Shown: one piece after another, positions 1 through 7,664 of the stretch
How the letters are laid out: each line of letters starts with the position of its first letter
How positions within the stretch are numbered: the stretch's first letter is position 1
Source: Methanobacteriota archaeon
GTDB lineage: Archaea > Thermoplasmatota > Thermoplasmata > SG8-5 > JACRNV01
DNA: 55,052 nucleotides
NCBI GenBank assembly: GCA_016214785.1
Contig: JACRNV010000027.1
Span: 1 to 55,052, forward strand
Direction of reading: 5' to 3'
Notes under the pieces: model-generated
Told to the model about the DNA's origin: nothing
Database searches by the model: none
Seen by the model: the letters and a program-made list of their open reading frames with translations, nothing else
Translations under genes and position numbers: made by a program

Positions 1-1
1 A

Positions 2-22
2 GCGCGCCGCTTCGCGGCGCGC
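2..22. repeat. perfect GC hairpin at window edge
   Basis: A 9-bp perfect inverted repeat (GCGCGCCGC / GCGGCGCGC) closes a TTC loop. It would form a very stable RNA or DNA hairpin. The gene it belongs to lies outside the window, so a terminator or the edge of a mobile element are both possible. Confidence 0.5.
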
Positions 23-83
23 ACCGCCGAGACGCCATTGCCATAGACACCTAAAAACATAGCCCGGTTGGCCGGTGCCCGCT

Positions 84-124
84 CGCCCTACATCCCCAAC
101 CTAAAAGGATGGGGAATTAGGGCG
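84..124. repeat. nested inverted repeat before the truncated gene
   Basis: CGCCCT (84-89) pairs with AGGGCG (119-124), and inside it TCCCC (93-97) pairs with GGGGA (111-115), giving a stem with a symmetric internal loop. It contains the in-frame TAG (118-120) that closes the reading frame of the fragment downstream. This marks a sharp change from GC-rich to AT-rich sequence and may be a junction. Confidence 0.4.
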
Positions 125-570
125 CGGCAATCATATTAAAAACTGAAAGAATAATACCTAATGAAGTAGGAATTAAAGTTGTTAAATATGAATTTTGCCG
201 AGGAAGAAGGATAGTAGGACAAATTAAAGCAGCTTTTATTCCAGAAGATTACCAACGAATCATTATACTTATTGATGCTGATGGAGAATCTAAATTTGAA
301 AAGGAACAAAGTGAAAAAAATCATGTACTTAGCCCGTATAAAGAAAAGCTTGGATTAGTCACATTTGAATACGAAATTGAGGATTGGATATGTGTCAGTG
401 AGTGTATTCCTCTCTCAAGTAAATCTTCTGAACTTCTTAAGAGTAAATTAGAACATGGATATGAGAAATACCAACTTCCATGTTATGCTGATAAATTAGA
501 TTTAACGAAAATGCGTACATGTGATACATTTAATGCATTTACAAATTATTTACGAACTCCAGTCCATTAG
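121..570 (+). pseudogene. 5'-truncated TOPRIM/DUF4276-like protein fragment
   Basis: The frame is open from codon 121 to the TAG at 568-570 (about 149 codons), but its first ATG is about codon 130, near the 3' end, and no good alternative start is visible. The translation holds an IIILIDADGES strand-loop followed about 45 residues later by EIEDWICVSE. This is the pattern I associate with DUF4276/TOPRIM-fold proteins (a D-x-DG motif, then an acidic E-x-E-x-W element), which often accompany AAA ATPases of OLD or defence type. The AT-rich composition contrasts with the neighbours. I read it as the C-terminal remnant of a transferred gene whose 5' half was lost at the structured junction at 84-124. 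The family assignment is moderate and the truncation is directly visible. Confidence 0.5.
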
Positions 571-579
571 AATTATGTT

Positions 580-1071
580 TTATTCTCTCTCTACAATTAT
601 CTTCACCGCGAACTTTATCGGTTCATTTAACAATCTGATTCTCCCTTCCTGGCGCACCGGGAGCGCCGCGACCTTGTCCACCACTTCCATCCCTTCAACG
701 ACCTTGCCAAAGACCACGTACGGCCATTTGTAGCCGTCCAGGCGCCCGTTCTCAGCCAGGTTGATGAAGAACTCGCTCGAGCCCGTCCCAGCGCTCTCCT
801 CCGTGTTCGGGTCGCCGGCGCGGGCCATCGATATCGTGCCTCTGGCATTCTTGAGGCCGGTCCTCTCCCATGCCATGTTGGGCGCTCCTCCGTCCGGTAT
901 CCCGCCCTGGACGACGAACCCGGGCTCGGAGCGGTAGATGCAGCCGCCAGCGTACATTCCCTTCTTCACGAGCCTCACAATGTGGTCTGATGTATTTGGC
1001 GCTCTCTCCGTGTCCAACTCGACCTTGATTGTTCCAAGCTTGGTTTCGATGAGCAAAACGGTAGCCTTCAT
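580..1071 (-). CDS. cyclophilin-type peptidyl-prolyl isomerase
   Basis: A 163-residue single-domain cyclophilin with no signal peptide, so probably cytoplasmic; it would speed cis-trans isomerisation of prolyl bonds. Typical family segments are visible: the N-terminal strand TKLGTIKVELDTERAPNTS, the active-site region YRSEPGFVVQGGIPDG (Arg and Phe plus the FVVQGG core), and SSEFFINLAENGRLDGY with YVVFGKVVEGMEVVDK. The length fits the short prokaryotic cyclophilins. It converges on the truncated fragment to its left, with only 9 bases between the stops. Confidence 0.93.
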   Translation of the reverse strand: MKATVLLIETKLGTIKVELDTERAPNTSDHIVRLVKKGMYAGGCIYRSEPGFVVQGGIPDGGAPNMAWERTGLKNARGTISMARAGDPNTEESAGTGSSEFFINLAENGRLDGYKWPYVVFGKVVEGMEVVDKVAALPVRQEGRIRLLNEPIKFAVKIIVERE

Positions 1072-1155
1072 GGCAGCAAGGAAAGGGTCGGGCCTATTTT
1101 TCCTTTATTGTTGGCACATGAAGTTCAACGTGTTATCGGGCGGGGCCTTCGGCTT

Positions 1156-1389
1156 CTAGAACTTTATCCCCGTGAGGGTCTTGGTATCAATCACACCCGG
1201 GATCGCTCGAACCTTATCCACGACGACCTGTCCGAGCACGTTGAAGTCCTCGGCCTCGATCTTGGCTATGAGGTCGTACTCTCCGAACAGCGGGTGCAGC
1301 TCCACTATCTCCTTTACCTTCAGGAGCTCGTTGTACACGTCGTGCTCCTTCGATGGCGTCGTACAAATCAGCACAAATCCTACAGCCAT
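1156..1389 (-). CDS. stand-alone RAM (Lrp/AsnC ligand-binding) protein, copy 1
   Basis: A 77-residue protein made only of the RAM/Lrp-AsnC effector-binding fold (VGFVLI strand, VYNELLKVKEIVELHPLFGEYDLIAKIEAEDFN core), without a DNA-binding helix-turn-helix. Proteins of this type usually bind amino acids as oligomers and may modulate full-length Lrp regulators. The frame is open further upstream, but I chose the ATG at 1389. The second copy at 3129-3362 begins exactly there, and a TATA box sits about 35 nt before it with GTGAACC directly upstream. Ten of 77 residues differ from copy 2. The two copies flank the PAS regulator. Confidence 0.85.
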   Translation of the reverse strand: MAVGFVLICTTPSKEHDVYNELLKVKEIVELHPLFGEYDLIAKIEAEDFNVLGQVVVDKVRAIPGVIDTKTLTGIKF

Positions 1390-1420
1390 TGGTTCACTGT
1401 ATGGATAAAGTCCTGGTCGG

Positions 1421-1432
1421 GTATAAAGCTTT
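1421..1432 (-). promoter_or_regulatory. TATA-box promoter of RAM copy 1
   Basis: On the minus strand the sequence AAAGCTTTATAC lies about 35 nt before the ATG, placing transcription start about 9 nt upstream of it. The same 12 bases occur at the same distance before RAM copy 2, so promoter and gene were duplicated together. Confidence 0.7.
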
Positions 1433-1621
1433 TGAAGGGAATAGTACTTCCGCATATAAAACTCATTGGGCAACAGCTACCCACCGATTAGCCATAGCCT
1501 TTTCTGTTCGATACCCTAGGGAGTCTAACGCATCCCTCGAAGCGGAAGTTGCTGAGATGGCCCCACTGGGCTAGAACCGTTGGGACGCAACAGGCTCAGC
1601 TTCAGACTACTTGCACTTAGC

Positions 1622-3064
1622 CTACCTTGCGCCATCTTTGACCTTCTTGCTTTCTGTGATGTCCCTAACGAAACCTACGATGTACTGTTCGCCATGGACG
1701 TTGTAAGTGGATACGGAAATTTCTGCATGAAATGTACTGCCATCGCGTCGGATTCCCGTAAATTCGTATCGTCGTGGCGTGTATTTTCCACACAAGCGTT
1801 TCCCGGAATATTCGTGCATTCTTTTTCGGTCCCCCGGTGCAATTACCATGTCTATTGGCTTGCCGACGATTTCCGCCTCTTCATCGAAACCGAACAGTTT
1901 CACATATGCTGAGTTGGCATACACCAAAGTACCATCTTTTTCGACCCCGATCCCATCTATCGCTGCTTGGAATAGCGCGTTCAGGCGCTTTTCGGATATT
2001 CTAAGAGCCTCTTCGGCCTTCTTGCGCTCCGTGAGATCCTCCATTAGCGCGATTGTTCCTATTCTGGCTCCCTCCGCCGACATGAGAGGCGCGATGCTCA
2101 GGCATAGAATGCTGGTTTTGCCCCAGAACGAAGTGTAGGGGAGGTCGTCTACGACCACCTTCTCGCCCTTCTTTATGCACCTCTCAAACAACGGGGCAAT
2201 GCCTTGCTTCACCAAAGTCTCTAATGTTAACACGTTGAACTGTTTTGTCTTTTCCTCGCTGCGACTGCCGAGGATTCTTAGTGCTGCAGGATTGACACTG
2301 GTTATGCCTCCGTTCAGATCAGTCGTCACAATGCCTGCGGGCGAATCCCGAATTATACTCTCGCTGAATTCCTTCAACTCTAATATTTTTCGCTCGGCCA
2401 GTTTGCGTTCAGTGATGTCCATAGATACAATCGAAAATCCTATTAGGTTATCGTTTTCATCCCTAATGCAATCTCTTGTTACACTTATGTCAATTAATCT
2501 TCCAGATTTGTGTTTTCCTTTTGTCTCGAAAGATGCTATCTTTTGGCCATTTACATTCTTACTTAAAATTTTCCTCAGGAAGCTTTTATCAGGATAAATT
2601 GAGAGTGTATAACCCAATACCTCCTCTTTCTTATACCCAAATAATTTCTCTGCGCTATCGTTCCAGAAAAGAGTTTCATTGTTATTATCGATGATTATGA
2701 TGGCATCGTTTGTTTGTTCAATCAAATTCTGAAAGAATCTTGAGGAGAGAGCAATATCAATTGATTTCGTTTTTATTTCTTCAAAAAGTTGCATATTCTC
2801 TTCCAGCTCGGGCGACAAAAAATAAATTCTCCCATACCCGCCGATTCCACCAGTTTCACACGTGCTGACCATGCCATATTTTGAGAGGACATCGAGGTGA
2901 TATTTAACTGTCCGATAATTCAGGTCTAAAATCTCAGCCAATTGATTGTGGTTGTAGGGGCGCTCCCTTAGCGATTCGATGATCTGAATTCTATTTTGAC
3001 CACCTCTCTGCCCTAAAATCAGATATGAAAGTGTTTGCTTCAATGTACGTGGGCGCGTCAACAT
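1622..3064 (-). CDS. winged-helix regulator with three PAS domains
   Basis: A 480-residue cytoplasmic protein. Residues about 1-90 are an ArsR-like winged helix (ILGQRGGQNRIQIIESL, NQLAEILDLNYRTVKYHLDVLSKYG). Three PAS domains follow at about 107-225, 235-345 and 355-474, each ending with a PAC-type DITERK / DLTERK / DITESK signature. There is no histidine kinase, GGDEF or other output domain, so signal output should be through DNA binding by the N-terminal domain. This wHTH-PAS architecture is common in euryarchaea, where the PAS domains may bind haem, flavin or small ligands; which applies here cannot be read. The gene is AT-richer than its neighbours at its 5' part and lies between the two RAM copies. 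Targets are unknown. Confidence 0.85.
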   Translation of the reverse strand: MLTRPRTLKQTLSYLILGQRGGQNRIQIIESLRERPYNHNQLAEILDLNYRTVKYHLDVLSKYGMVSTCETGGIGGYGRIYFLSPELEENMQLFEEIKTKSIDIALSSRFFQNLIEQTNDAIIIIDNNNETLFWNDSAEKLFGYKKEEVLGYTLSIYPDKSFLRKILSKNVNGQKIASFETKGKHKSGRLIDISVTRDCIRDENDNLIGFSIVSMDITERKLAERKILELKEFSESIIRDSPAGIVTTDLNGGITSVNPAALRILGSRSEEKTKQFNVLTLETLVKQGIAPLFERCIKKGEKVVVDDLPYTSFWGKTSILCLSIAPLMSAEGARIGTIALMEDLTERKKAEEALRISEKRLNALFQAAIDGIGVEKDGTLVYANSAYVKLFGFDEEAEIVGKPIDMVIAPGDRKRMHEYSGKRLCGKYTPRRYEFTGIRRDGSTFHAEISVSTYNVHGEQYIVGFVRDITESKKVKDGAR

Positions 3065-3128
3065 AATGTCTCTTCCATGTAATTCAGAAAAGTCAATAAA
3101 AGCCCCACCTGAAGTCCCATACTATCAT

Positions 3129-3362
3129 CTAGAACTTTATTCCAGTTAGTGTCTTTGTGTCGATGACGCCGGGGATCGTCCTTATCTTGTCCACGACAAT
3201 ATGGCCCAATACGTTGAAGTCCTCCGCCTCGATCTTCGCGATTAGATCGTACTCCCCGAATAGCGGGTGAAGCTCTACTATCTCCTTTATCTTGAGAAGC
3301 CCATTGTAGACCTCGTGCTCCTTCGCCGGTGCCGTACTAATCAGTACAAATCCTACTGCCAT
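3129..3362 (-). CDS. stand-alone RAM (Lrp/AsnC ligand-binding) protein, copy 2
   Basis: A 77-residue effector-binding domain about 87% identical to copy 1 (differences at ten positions, mostly conservative). The core IVELHPLFGEYDLIAKIEAE is identical. No helix-turn-helix is present. Conservation of the whole open frame in both copies argues that both are expressed and under selection rather than one being debris. The gene reads toward the PAS regulator on the same strand. Its likely role is amino-acid sensing or assembly with an Lrp-type partner encoded elsewhere; this is inferred from the family. Confidence 0.85.
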   Translation of the reverse strand: MAVGFVLISTAPAKEHEVYNGLLKIKEIVELHPLFGEYDLIAKIEAEDFNVLGHIVVDKIRTIPGVIDTKTLTGIKF

Positions 3363-3393
3363 TGGTTCACCATATCACCTAGGTCATTATCGA

Positions 3394-3405
3394 GTATAAA
3401 GCTTT
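3394..3405 (-). promoter_or_regulatory. TATA-box promoter of RAM copy 2
   Basis: AAAGCTTTATAC on the minus strand, at the same spacing to the ATG as in copy 1, followed by GGTGAACC immediately before the start codon. Confidence 0.7.
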
Positions 3406-3499
3406 CCGTTCGTAAGGTTAGGATTTGTAATTAATTTGTATGTGATATATCTACAAAATGTGATTGTTTTTCAATAGATTTTTGAAAAAACAATAATAA

Positions 3500-3529
3500 C
3501 GATAAGGGTGATTAAAGGTTTCCCTATCG
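3500..3529. promoter_or_regulatory. imperfect palindrome upstream of the PHA island
   Basis: CGATAAGGG (3500-3508) and CCCTATCG (3522-3529) form an inverted repeat with one bulged A, about 15-45 nt upstream of the first phasin-like gene. The position suits an operator or a 5' leader hairpin for the PHA genes. No regulator can be matched to it. Confidence 0.35.
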
Positions 3530-3544
3530 TTCAAGGACATCTCA

Positions 3545-4786
3545 ATGATGTACCTACGAAATGGAAAAGCAGGCCGAGAACGATGGGGCAACGGGGGTAA
3601 AGGAATGCAATCGAATCATAATTCAGAAACAAGGACGACGTCACGGTCCGAGATGGATAAGGAGAACTTGATGCATCGAACGAAGAAGGACCTAGTCCTT
3701 CTGGCAAGAGCGCGCGGAATCAGGGTGGATGACGATTCAAGCAAATTGACGATATCCAACGCAATCCTTGCACACGAGAAGTATCAGAGTTCAGAACAAA
3801 TATCAGAGGACGAAAAAAGAGGGGGTATTGAAATGGTGAAAAGGATGAAAAGCAAGACCGGTGGAGGATGGCTAAAAAGTCCATCATCTGAAAAAAAGGA
3901 GGATAGCGGGAACCGGTATGTGGCATTGTTTGAGACCTGGGACAGATTTTCGAACGCTATGGGAACAGAGATGGCTAACATGGTAGAAGAAGGCCAGAAT
4001 AAATACGGAGCGCTAAACAACCAGTGGCTGGAGCTCTACCAAAAGACTGCTAACGACATGGCGAAATCGATGCAAAATGGGGACGTAGCCGAGATCCAGG
4101 TCGTGGCAAACGTTTGGAAAAACTACAACAGCCGACTGCTGAGCCAGATGAACAAGATTATCGAAGAGTGGAGCAATGCCCAAAATACGATCCAAAAAAC
4201 TTGGCAAACATACGTTCCGAAGATAGGGGAGCAGTTGTTAAAGACGACAAAAGGGACGAACGAGGACTTGCGGGTTGATGACCTTTTCAAGACCTGGACG
4301 GATTTCTCCGCGCACATGGGGCAGGACTTCCTGACGCTCGTAGACGCAATCATCTCCGACTCGCAAGATGTAATGGGCATATGGAACGAGCTCGACAATG
4401 AGATGAAGGGGCAGATAGAGAGCACCAGGGCATTGAACCAGGGGGTCTACACGGAATTGAACAAGAACTGGACGGAAACCTCGGAGAGGATGGGCGCCGA
4501 GATAAATAAGTTCATGAAGGATTATACACAGAGATACAAAGAACTAAGGATAACTTGGTTAGAGTACGCTTCCACCATGGTTAAGCAATTCGTGAATGTA
4601 ATAAACGTCGGCAGTCCGGATTTCGAAGATATGTATAAAACCTACATGGATCGCACGTACCAGTTCCTCAGGATGCTCAACCCATCGATGATGACGACGG
4701 CGTCCCTGGCGAATGAGGAGATTAGAGAGCTAAGGAAGAAGGTCGAGGAATTGGAGAAGCGAATCGGCAACACGCGCACCGATTGA
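3545..4786 (+). CDS. phasin-like granule protein with N-terminal SAP/Rho-N-like segment
   Basis: A 413-residue, lysine/glutamate-rich, mostly helical cytoplasmic protein. Residues about 43-80 (HRTKKDLVLLARARGIRV, then SKLTISNAILAHE) resemble a SAP or Rho N-terminal helix-extended-loop-helix, a nucleic-acid-binding fold. From residue 132 tryptophans recur at 132, 161, 191, 220, 251, 280, 309 and 338, so eight units of 29-31 residues with the pattern W-x2-[FYL]-x4-M. The C-terminus (389-407) is a short coiled coil. It is the first gene of the PHA island and shares the Trp spacing with the next three. I infer a granule surface protein that may tether granules to DNA. Start is uncertain: this ATG has AAGGA 7 nt upstream, but the ATG at 3605 with GGGGGT upstream is equally good. 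Confidence 0.7.
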   Translation: MMYLRNGKAGRERWGNGGKGMQSNHNSETRTTSRSEMDKENLMHRTKKDLVLLARARGIRVDDDSSKLTISNAILAHEKYQSSEQISEDEKRGGIEMVKRMKSKTGGGWLKSPSSEKKEDSGNRYVALFETWDRFSNAMGTEMANMVEEGQNKYGALNNQWLELYQKTANDMAKSMQNGDVAEIQVVANVWKNYNSRLLSQMNKIIEEWSNAQNTIQKTWQTYVPKIGEQLLKTTKGTNEDLRVDDLFKTWTDFSAHMGQDFLTLVDAIISDSQDVMGIWNELDNEMKGQIESTRALNQGVYTELNKNWTETSERMGAEINKFMKDYTQRYKELRITWLEYASTMVKQFVNVINVGSPDFEDMYKTYMDRTYQFLRMLNPSMMTTASLANEEIRELRKKVEELEKRIGNTRTD

Positions 4787-4812
4787 CATTACAAATATGC
4801 TAGTGAAACTTA

Positions 4813-4834
4813 CATTCTCGGTAGCTTGAGAATG
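4813..4834 (+). terminator. hairpin after the first phasin-like gene
   Basis: A perfect 7-bp stem CATTCTC / GAGAATG with an 8-nt loop, 27 nt after the stop. There is no strong T-run behind it, so it could end or only process the transcript. A new TATA box follows at 4918, which fits a transcript boundary here. Confidence 0.4.
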
Positions 4835-4917
4835 ACAAAATACAGCGAATAGGTCAAATACGAAACCATCAACTTAGGGCCTCCTTTATGTGGTCAGAAG
4901 GCCAACAATTACCAAAT

Positions 4918-4931
4918 CTTTATATAAAAGG
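4918..4931 (+). promoter_or_regulatory. TATA-box promoter of the second phasin-like gene and PHA operon
   Basis: CTTTATATAAAAGG is a strong archaeal TATA box. Initiation about 26 nt downstream gives a leader of about 35 nt that contains GAGGT 8 nt before the ATG at 4983. It probably drives the genes from here to the reductase ending at 10769, since all later gaps in the island are short and lack comparable boxes. Confidence 0.7.
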
Positions 4932-4982
4932 AAAGACACTTAGACACTGTGCTCTTGTGTCTCCACATCGAGGTACGAAGAC

Positions 4983-5795
4983 ATGAGAGTCTTGGGGGCG
5001 GGGTATATGCCTAAAAAAACTCAAACAAAAAAGAAAGAGGTAGGAAAATCGGAAAAGGAAAAAGAAACAAAGGAGCAGAAAAGCTCTACAAACCTCCTCA
5101 ATGATTTGAGGAAACAGCAGGTGCGGGTGCTGGAGCAGGTGAACGAGGGGATAACGTCCCAACAAAAGGTGTACGGGGACATCTGGAACAAGTGGCTTGG
5201 GTTCTCTGCGGACACGTACAAACAGATGACAAAGATTGCCACGGAAGAGGGGAAAAAATACTCGGGCGTGTACGATCTCTGGAACGACTACTACGAGAAG
5301 CTGAACGCAAAGATGTTGAATCTATCCAGAAAAAACATGGAAGAATACCTGGGCGTCGTTGACAAGTGGAAGGAGATAGCCGGCGTCCTGGAGGGGCTAT
5401 TCTCTTCTACTCAATGGGATGCAGCAAACGCAGGAATGGAGGAACTGCAGAAGAAGTACGTCGAGTTCTCGAACCACATAGCAAAGAAAGCCTCTGAGTC
5501 TGGAGACGGGGCAGTCTCTGATTACGTTGAAATACAAACGAGCTGGCTCGATTTCACTGAAAAGATGGGTAAAATGATGGGGGAGATAGGTGCAGACGAC
5601 GAGATGTACAAGTCGATAATGGAGAGATGGGAATCAATGTTTTCACAAATGACAGACGAAATATCTAAATTTGTGGAAACGTCCACGGAGGAGAGCAAGA
5701 GATCTCAGGAGATGTGGGATGAAATACTTTCTACATCGATGAACGCTATGATGAAGTCTGCGAAGCCATTCCTCGGCCGGAAAGAGGGGGCCTAA
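4983..5795 (+). CDS. phasin-like granule protein, 270 aa
   Basis: An all-helical protein with a lysine/glutamate-rich N-terminal 35 residues and no signal or membrane segment. Tryptophans at 71, 100, 129, 188, 216 and 245 keep a 28-30 residue step, with Tyr159 filling the one gap. The local pattern YDLWNDYYEKLNAKM closely matches LYNLWKNYQIKMNAR in the two paralogues downstream. Phasins coat PHA granules; assignment rests on this repeat, the coiled-coil composition and the position three genes before phaE-phaC. GAGGT 8 nt upstream supports the start; an alternative ATG at 5007 has GGGGCGGGG before it. Confidence 0.68.
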   Translation: MRVLGAGYMPKKTQTKKKEVGKSEKEKETKEQKSSTNLLNDLRKQQVRVLEQVNEGITSQQKVYGDIWNKWLGFSADTYKQMTKIATEEGKKYSGVYDLWNDYYEKLNAKMLNLSRKNMEEYLGVVDKWKEIAGVLEGLFSSTQWDAANAGMEELQKKYVEFSNHIAKKASESGDGAVSDYVEIQTSWLDFTEKMGKMMGEIGADDEMYKSIMERWESMFSQMTDEISKFVETSTEESKRSQEMWDEILSTSMNAMMKSAKPFLGRKEGA

Positions 5796-5809
5796 AGGCG
5801 TCATTGAGA

Positions 5810-5883
5810 GGACTGAATAACCCCCTTCCTGAAAGCACACATCGTCGAAGGGGTGTGTGAAAAAAGAGGGTTATTCAAAGTCC
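5810..5883 (+). repeat. long inverted repeat between phasin-like genes
   Basis: GGACTGAATAACCC (5810-5823) pairs with the segment 5868-5883, which is the complementary run with two extra A residues; inside it CCCTTC (5823-5828) pairs with GAAGGG (5847-5852). In RNA this gives a long stem with an inner hairpin of about 74 nt. It lies in the 129-base gap between the second and third phasin-like genes, close before the next ribosome-binding site. It could slow or process the operon mRNA so that expression differs between upstream and downstream genes. Confidence 0.5.
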
Positions 5884-5924
5884 TCCATGGTCATCCACTC
5901 AGGAATCAAATGGAGGAATATGAT

Positions 5925-6776
5925 ATGAACGATGCAAAGACGAGCTTTTCGGTCGCCTGGAACGATTTTTATGAGAATGTGGCGGCGGAGGTCGAGGGTA
6001 ACATGTGCAGCTACAGTAAATTCAACGAGAACCTCACCGAGAAATGGAGGAACTTCTCGAATGTCGTCGGCACGACGATCTCCGATTACGCGAAAGATGA
6101 CCAGGAAGGCGCCCAAGAGCTTTACAACCTATGGAAGAACTATCAGATCAAAATGAATGCGAGGATACAAAGGGCGCAGGAGACAGAGGCCGCAAGGTAC
6201 AAGGAGATCCTGGAGATATGGAGGGCAAACGGCAAGAAACTGGCCTTCCCAGTAAGGACCGATTCACAGGAGGAGGGGATCGATGAACCCCTGTACTCGG
6301 CCTGGATGGAAATAACAACCGCAATGACCAAACAGATAAACAATGTAATCGCCGAGAGCAACAACGAGTACAAAGAGCTTACAAAAACATGGTTCGAGTT
6401 CCTCGATAAAATGAAGGAGGGGGTATCCGCGCTCAACCCTGCCAATCCTATGAGCGGTGAGGTCACGGCGAATGTGCGGGACATGTGCACGGCTATGAGC
6501 TACGAGGTGTCGAATTACATAACGATGAGTTCAAAATCCGCCGTGAATTTCCAAAAAAACTGGATGAACATGCTGACATCGACAAGGAACATGTTTTCGA
6601 AACTCTTCCCGGAGTTGAACTACGAGGAATTGTATTCCGGCTTTTTTGACAGAAGCGCATGGGGCGCCTCAGGGGCCTTCGTGCCGACCACTAAGGTCAA
6701 GAAGCTGGAAACCGAGGTCAAGGAACTGAGTGCGAAGTTAAAGGAGCTCGAGGAGAGGCTAGAGAAGGCTCCCTGA
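5925..6776 (+). CDS. phasin-like granule protein, tandem copy A
   Basis: A 283-residue helical protein with tryptophans at 12, 41, 70, 99, 127, 156 and 213, again in steps of 28-29 (the last is a double step). The C-terminal 20 residues form a coiled coil (VKKLETEVKELSAKLKELEE). It is about 85% identical over its whole length to the next gene, so the pair is a recent tandem duplication. The start was set by that comparison: both genes carry GGAGGAATATGAT directly before ATGAACGATG, whereas the frame here is also open for 24 codons upstream. It presumably coats PHA granules; direct evidence is limited to repeat pattern and context. Confidence 0.7.
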   Translation: MNDAKTSFSVAWNDFYENVAAEVEGNMCSYSKFNENLTEKWRNFSNVVGTTISDYAKDDQEGAQELYNLWKNYQIKMNARIQRAQETEAARYKEILEIWRANGKKLAFPVRTDSQEEGIDEPLYSAWMEITTAMTKQINNVIAESNNEYKELTKTWFEFLDKMKEGVSALNPANPMSGEVTANVRDMCTAMSYEVSNYITMSSKSAVNFQKNWMNMLTSTRNMFSKLFPELNYEELYSGFFDRSAWGASGAFVPTTKVKKLETEVKELSAKLKELEERLEKAP

Positions 6777-6800
6777 GGGCCTTGAACGGAGGAATATGAT

Positions 6801-7652
6801 ATGAACGATGAAAAAACGAACTTTTCCGCTGCCTGGGGCGATTTTTACGAGAAGGTTGTGGCAGAGGTCGAGGGAAACATGAGCAGTTACAGCAAGCTCA
6901 ACGAGAACCTCACCGAGAAATGGAGAAACTTCTCGAATGTCGTCGGCACGATGATCTCCGATTACACGAAAGAGAATCGGGAAGGCGCCCAAGAGCTTTA
7001 CAACCTATGGAAGAACTATCAGATCAAAATGAATGCGAGGATCCAAAGGGCGCAGGAGACAGAGAGCGCGAGGTACAAGGAAGTCCTGGAGATGTGGCGG
7101 GCAAACGGCAAGAAACTGGCCTCTATCATGGGAAACAACATCCCAGCGGATGGGATAGATGAACCACTATACATGGCCTGGATGGAAATAACAACCACAA
7201 TGACCAAACAGATAAACAACGTAATTGCCGAGTCCAACAACAATTACAAAGAGCTTACTAAGATATGGTTCGAGTTCCTCGATAAAATGAAGGAGGGGGT
7301 ATCCGCGCTCAACCCTGCCAATCCTATGAGCGGTGAGGTCACGGTGAACATGCAGGACATGTGCATGGCAATGAGCCACGAGGTGTCGAATTACATAACG
7401 ATGAGTTCAAAGTCCGCCGTGAATTTCCAAAAAAACTGGATGAACATGCTGACATCGACAAGGAACATGTTTTCGAAACTCTTCCCGGAGATGAACTACG
7501 AAGAGCTATACTCCGGATTTTTTGACAGAAGTGCTTGGGGCGCCTTCGGCCCGTTCATGTCCACCAATAAAGTCAAGAAGTTGGAATCTGAGGTGAACGA
7601 ATTAAGCGCGAAGTTGAGAGAGCTCGAGAAAAAGCTAGAGAAAACGAAATAG
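6801..7652 (+). CDS. phasin-like granule protein, tandem copy B
   Basis: A 283-residue paralogue of the preceding gene, 24 nt downstream of it, with the same Trp positions (12, 41, 70, 99, 127, 156, 213) and the same C-terminal coiled coil. Differences concentrate around residues 105-120, where copy A reads AFPVRTDSQEEG and this copy ASIMGNNIPADG. The rest, including the segment DKMKEGVSALNPANPMSGEV, is identical. GGAGG 7 nt before the ATG supports the start. Retention of two intact copies suggests a dosage need for granule coat protein or formation of hetero-oligomers. Confidence 0.7.
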   Translation: MNDEKTNFSAAWGDFYEKVVAEVEGNMSSYSKLNENLTEKWRNFSNVVGTMISDYTKENREGAQELYNLWKNYQIKMNARIQRAQETESARYKEVLEMWRANGKKLASIMGNNIPADGIDEPLYMAWMEITTTMTKQINNVIAESNNNYKELTKIWFEFLDKMKEGVSALNPANPMSGEVTVNMQDMCMAMSHEVSNYITMSSKSAVNFQKNWMNMLTSTRNMFSKLFPEMNYEELYSGFFDRSAWGAFGPFMSTNKVKKLESEVNELSAKLRELEKKLEKTK

Positions 7653-7664
7653 GGGGATGATTGC

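Noticed and set aside
1530-1610. tRNA-like look (GCGGAAGTTGCTGAG, GGTTCTAGCCC on the other strand)
   Set aside because: No cloverleaf closes: the acceptor and T-stem partners are missing at the right distances on either strand.
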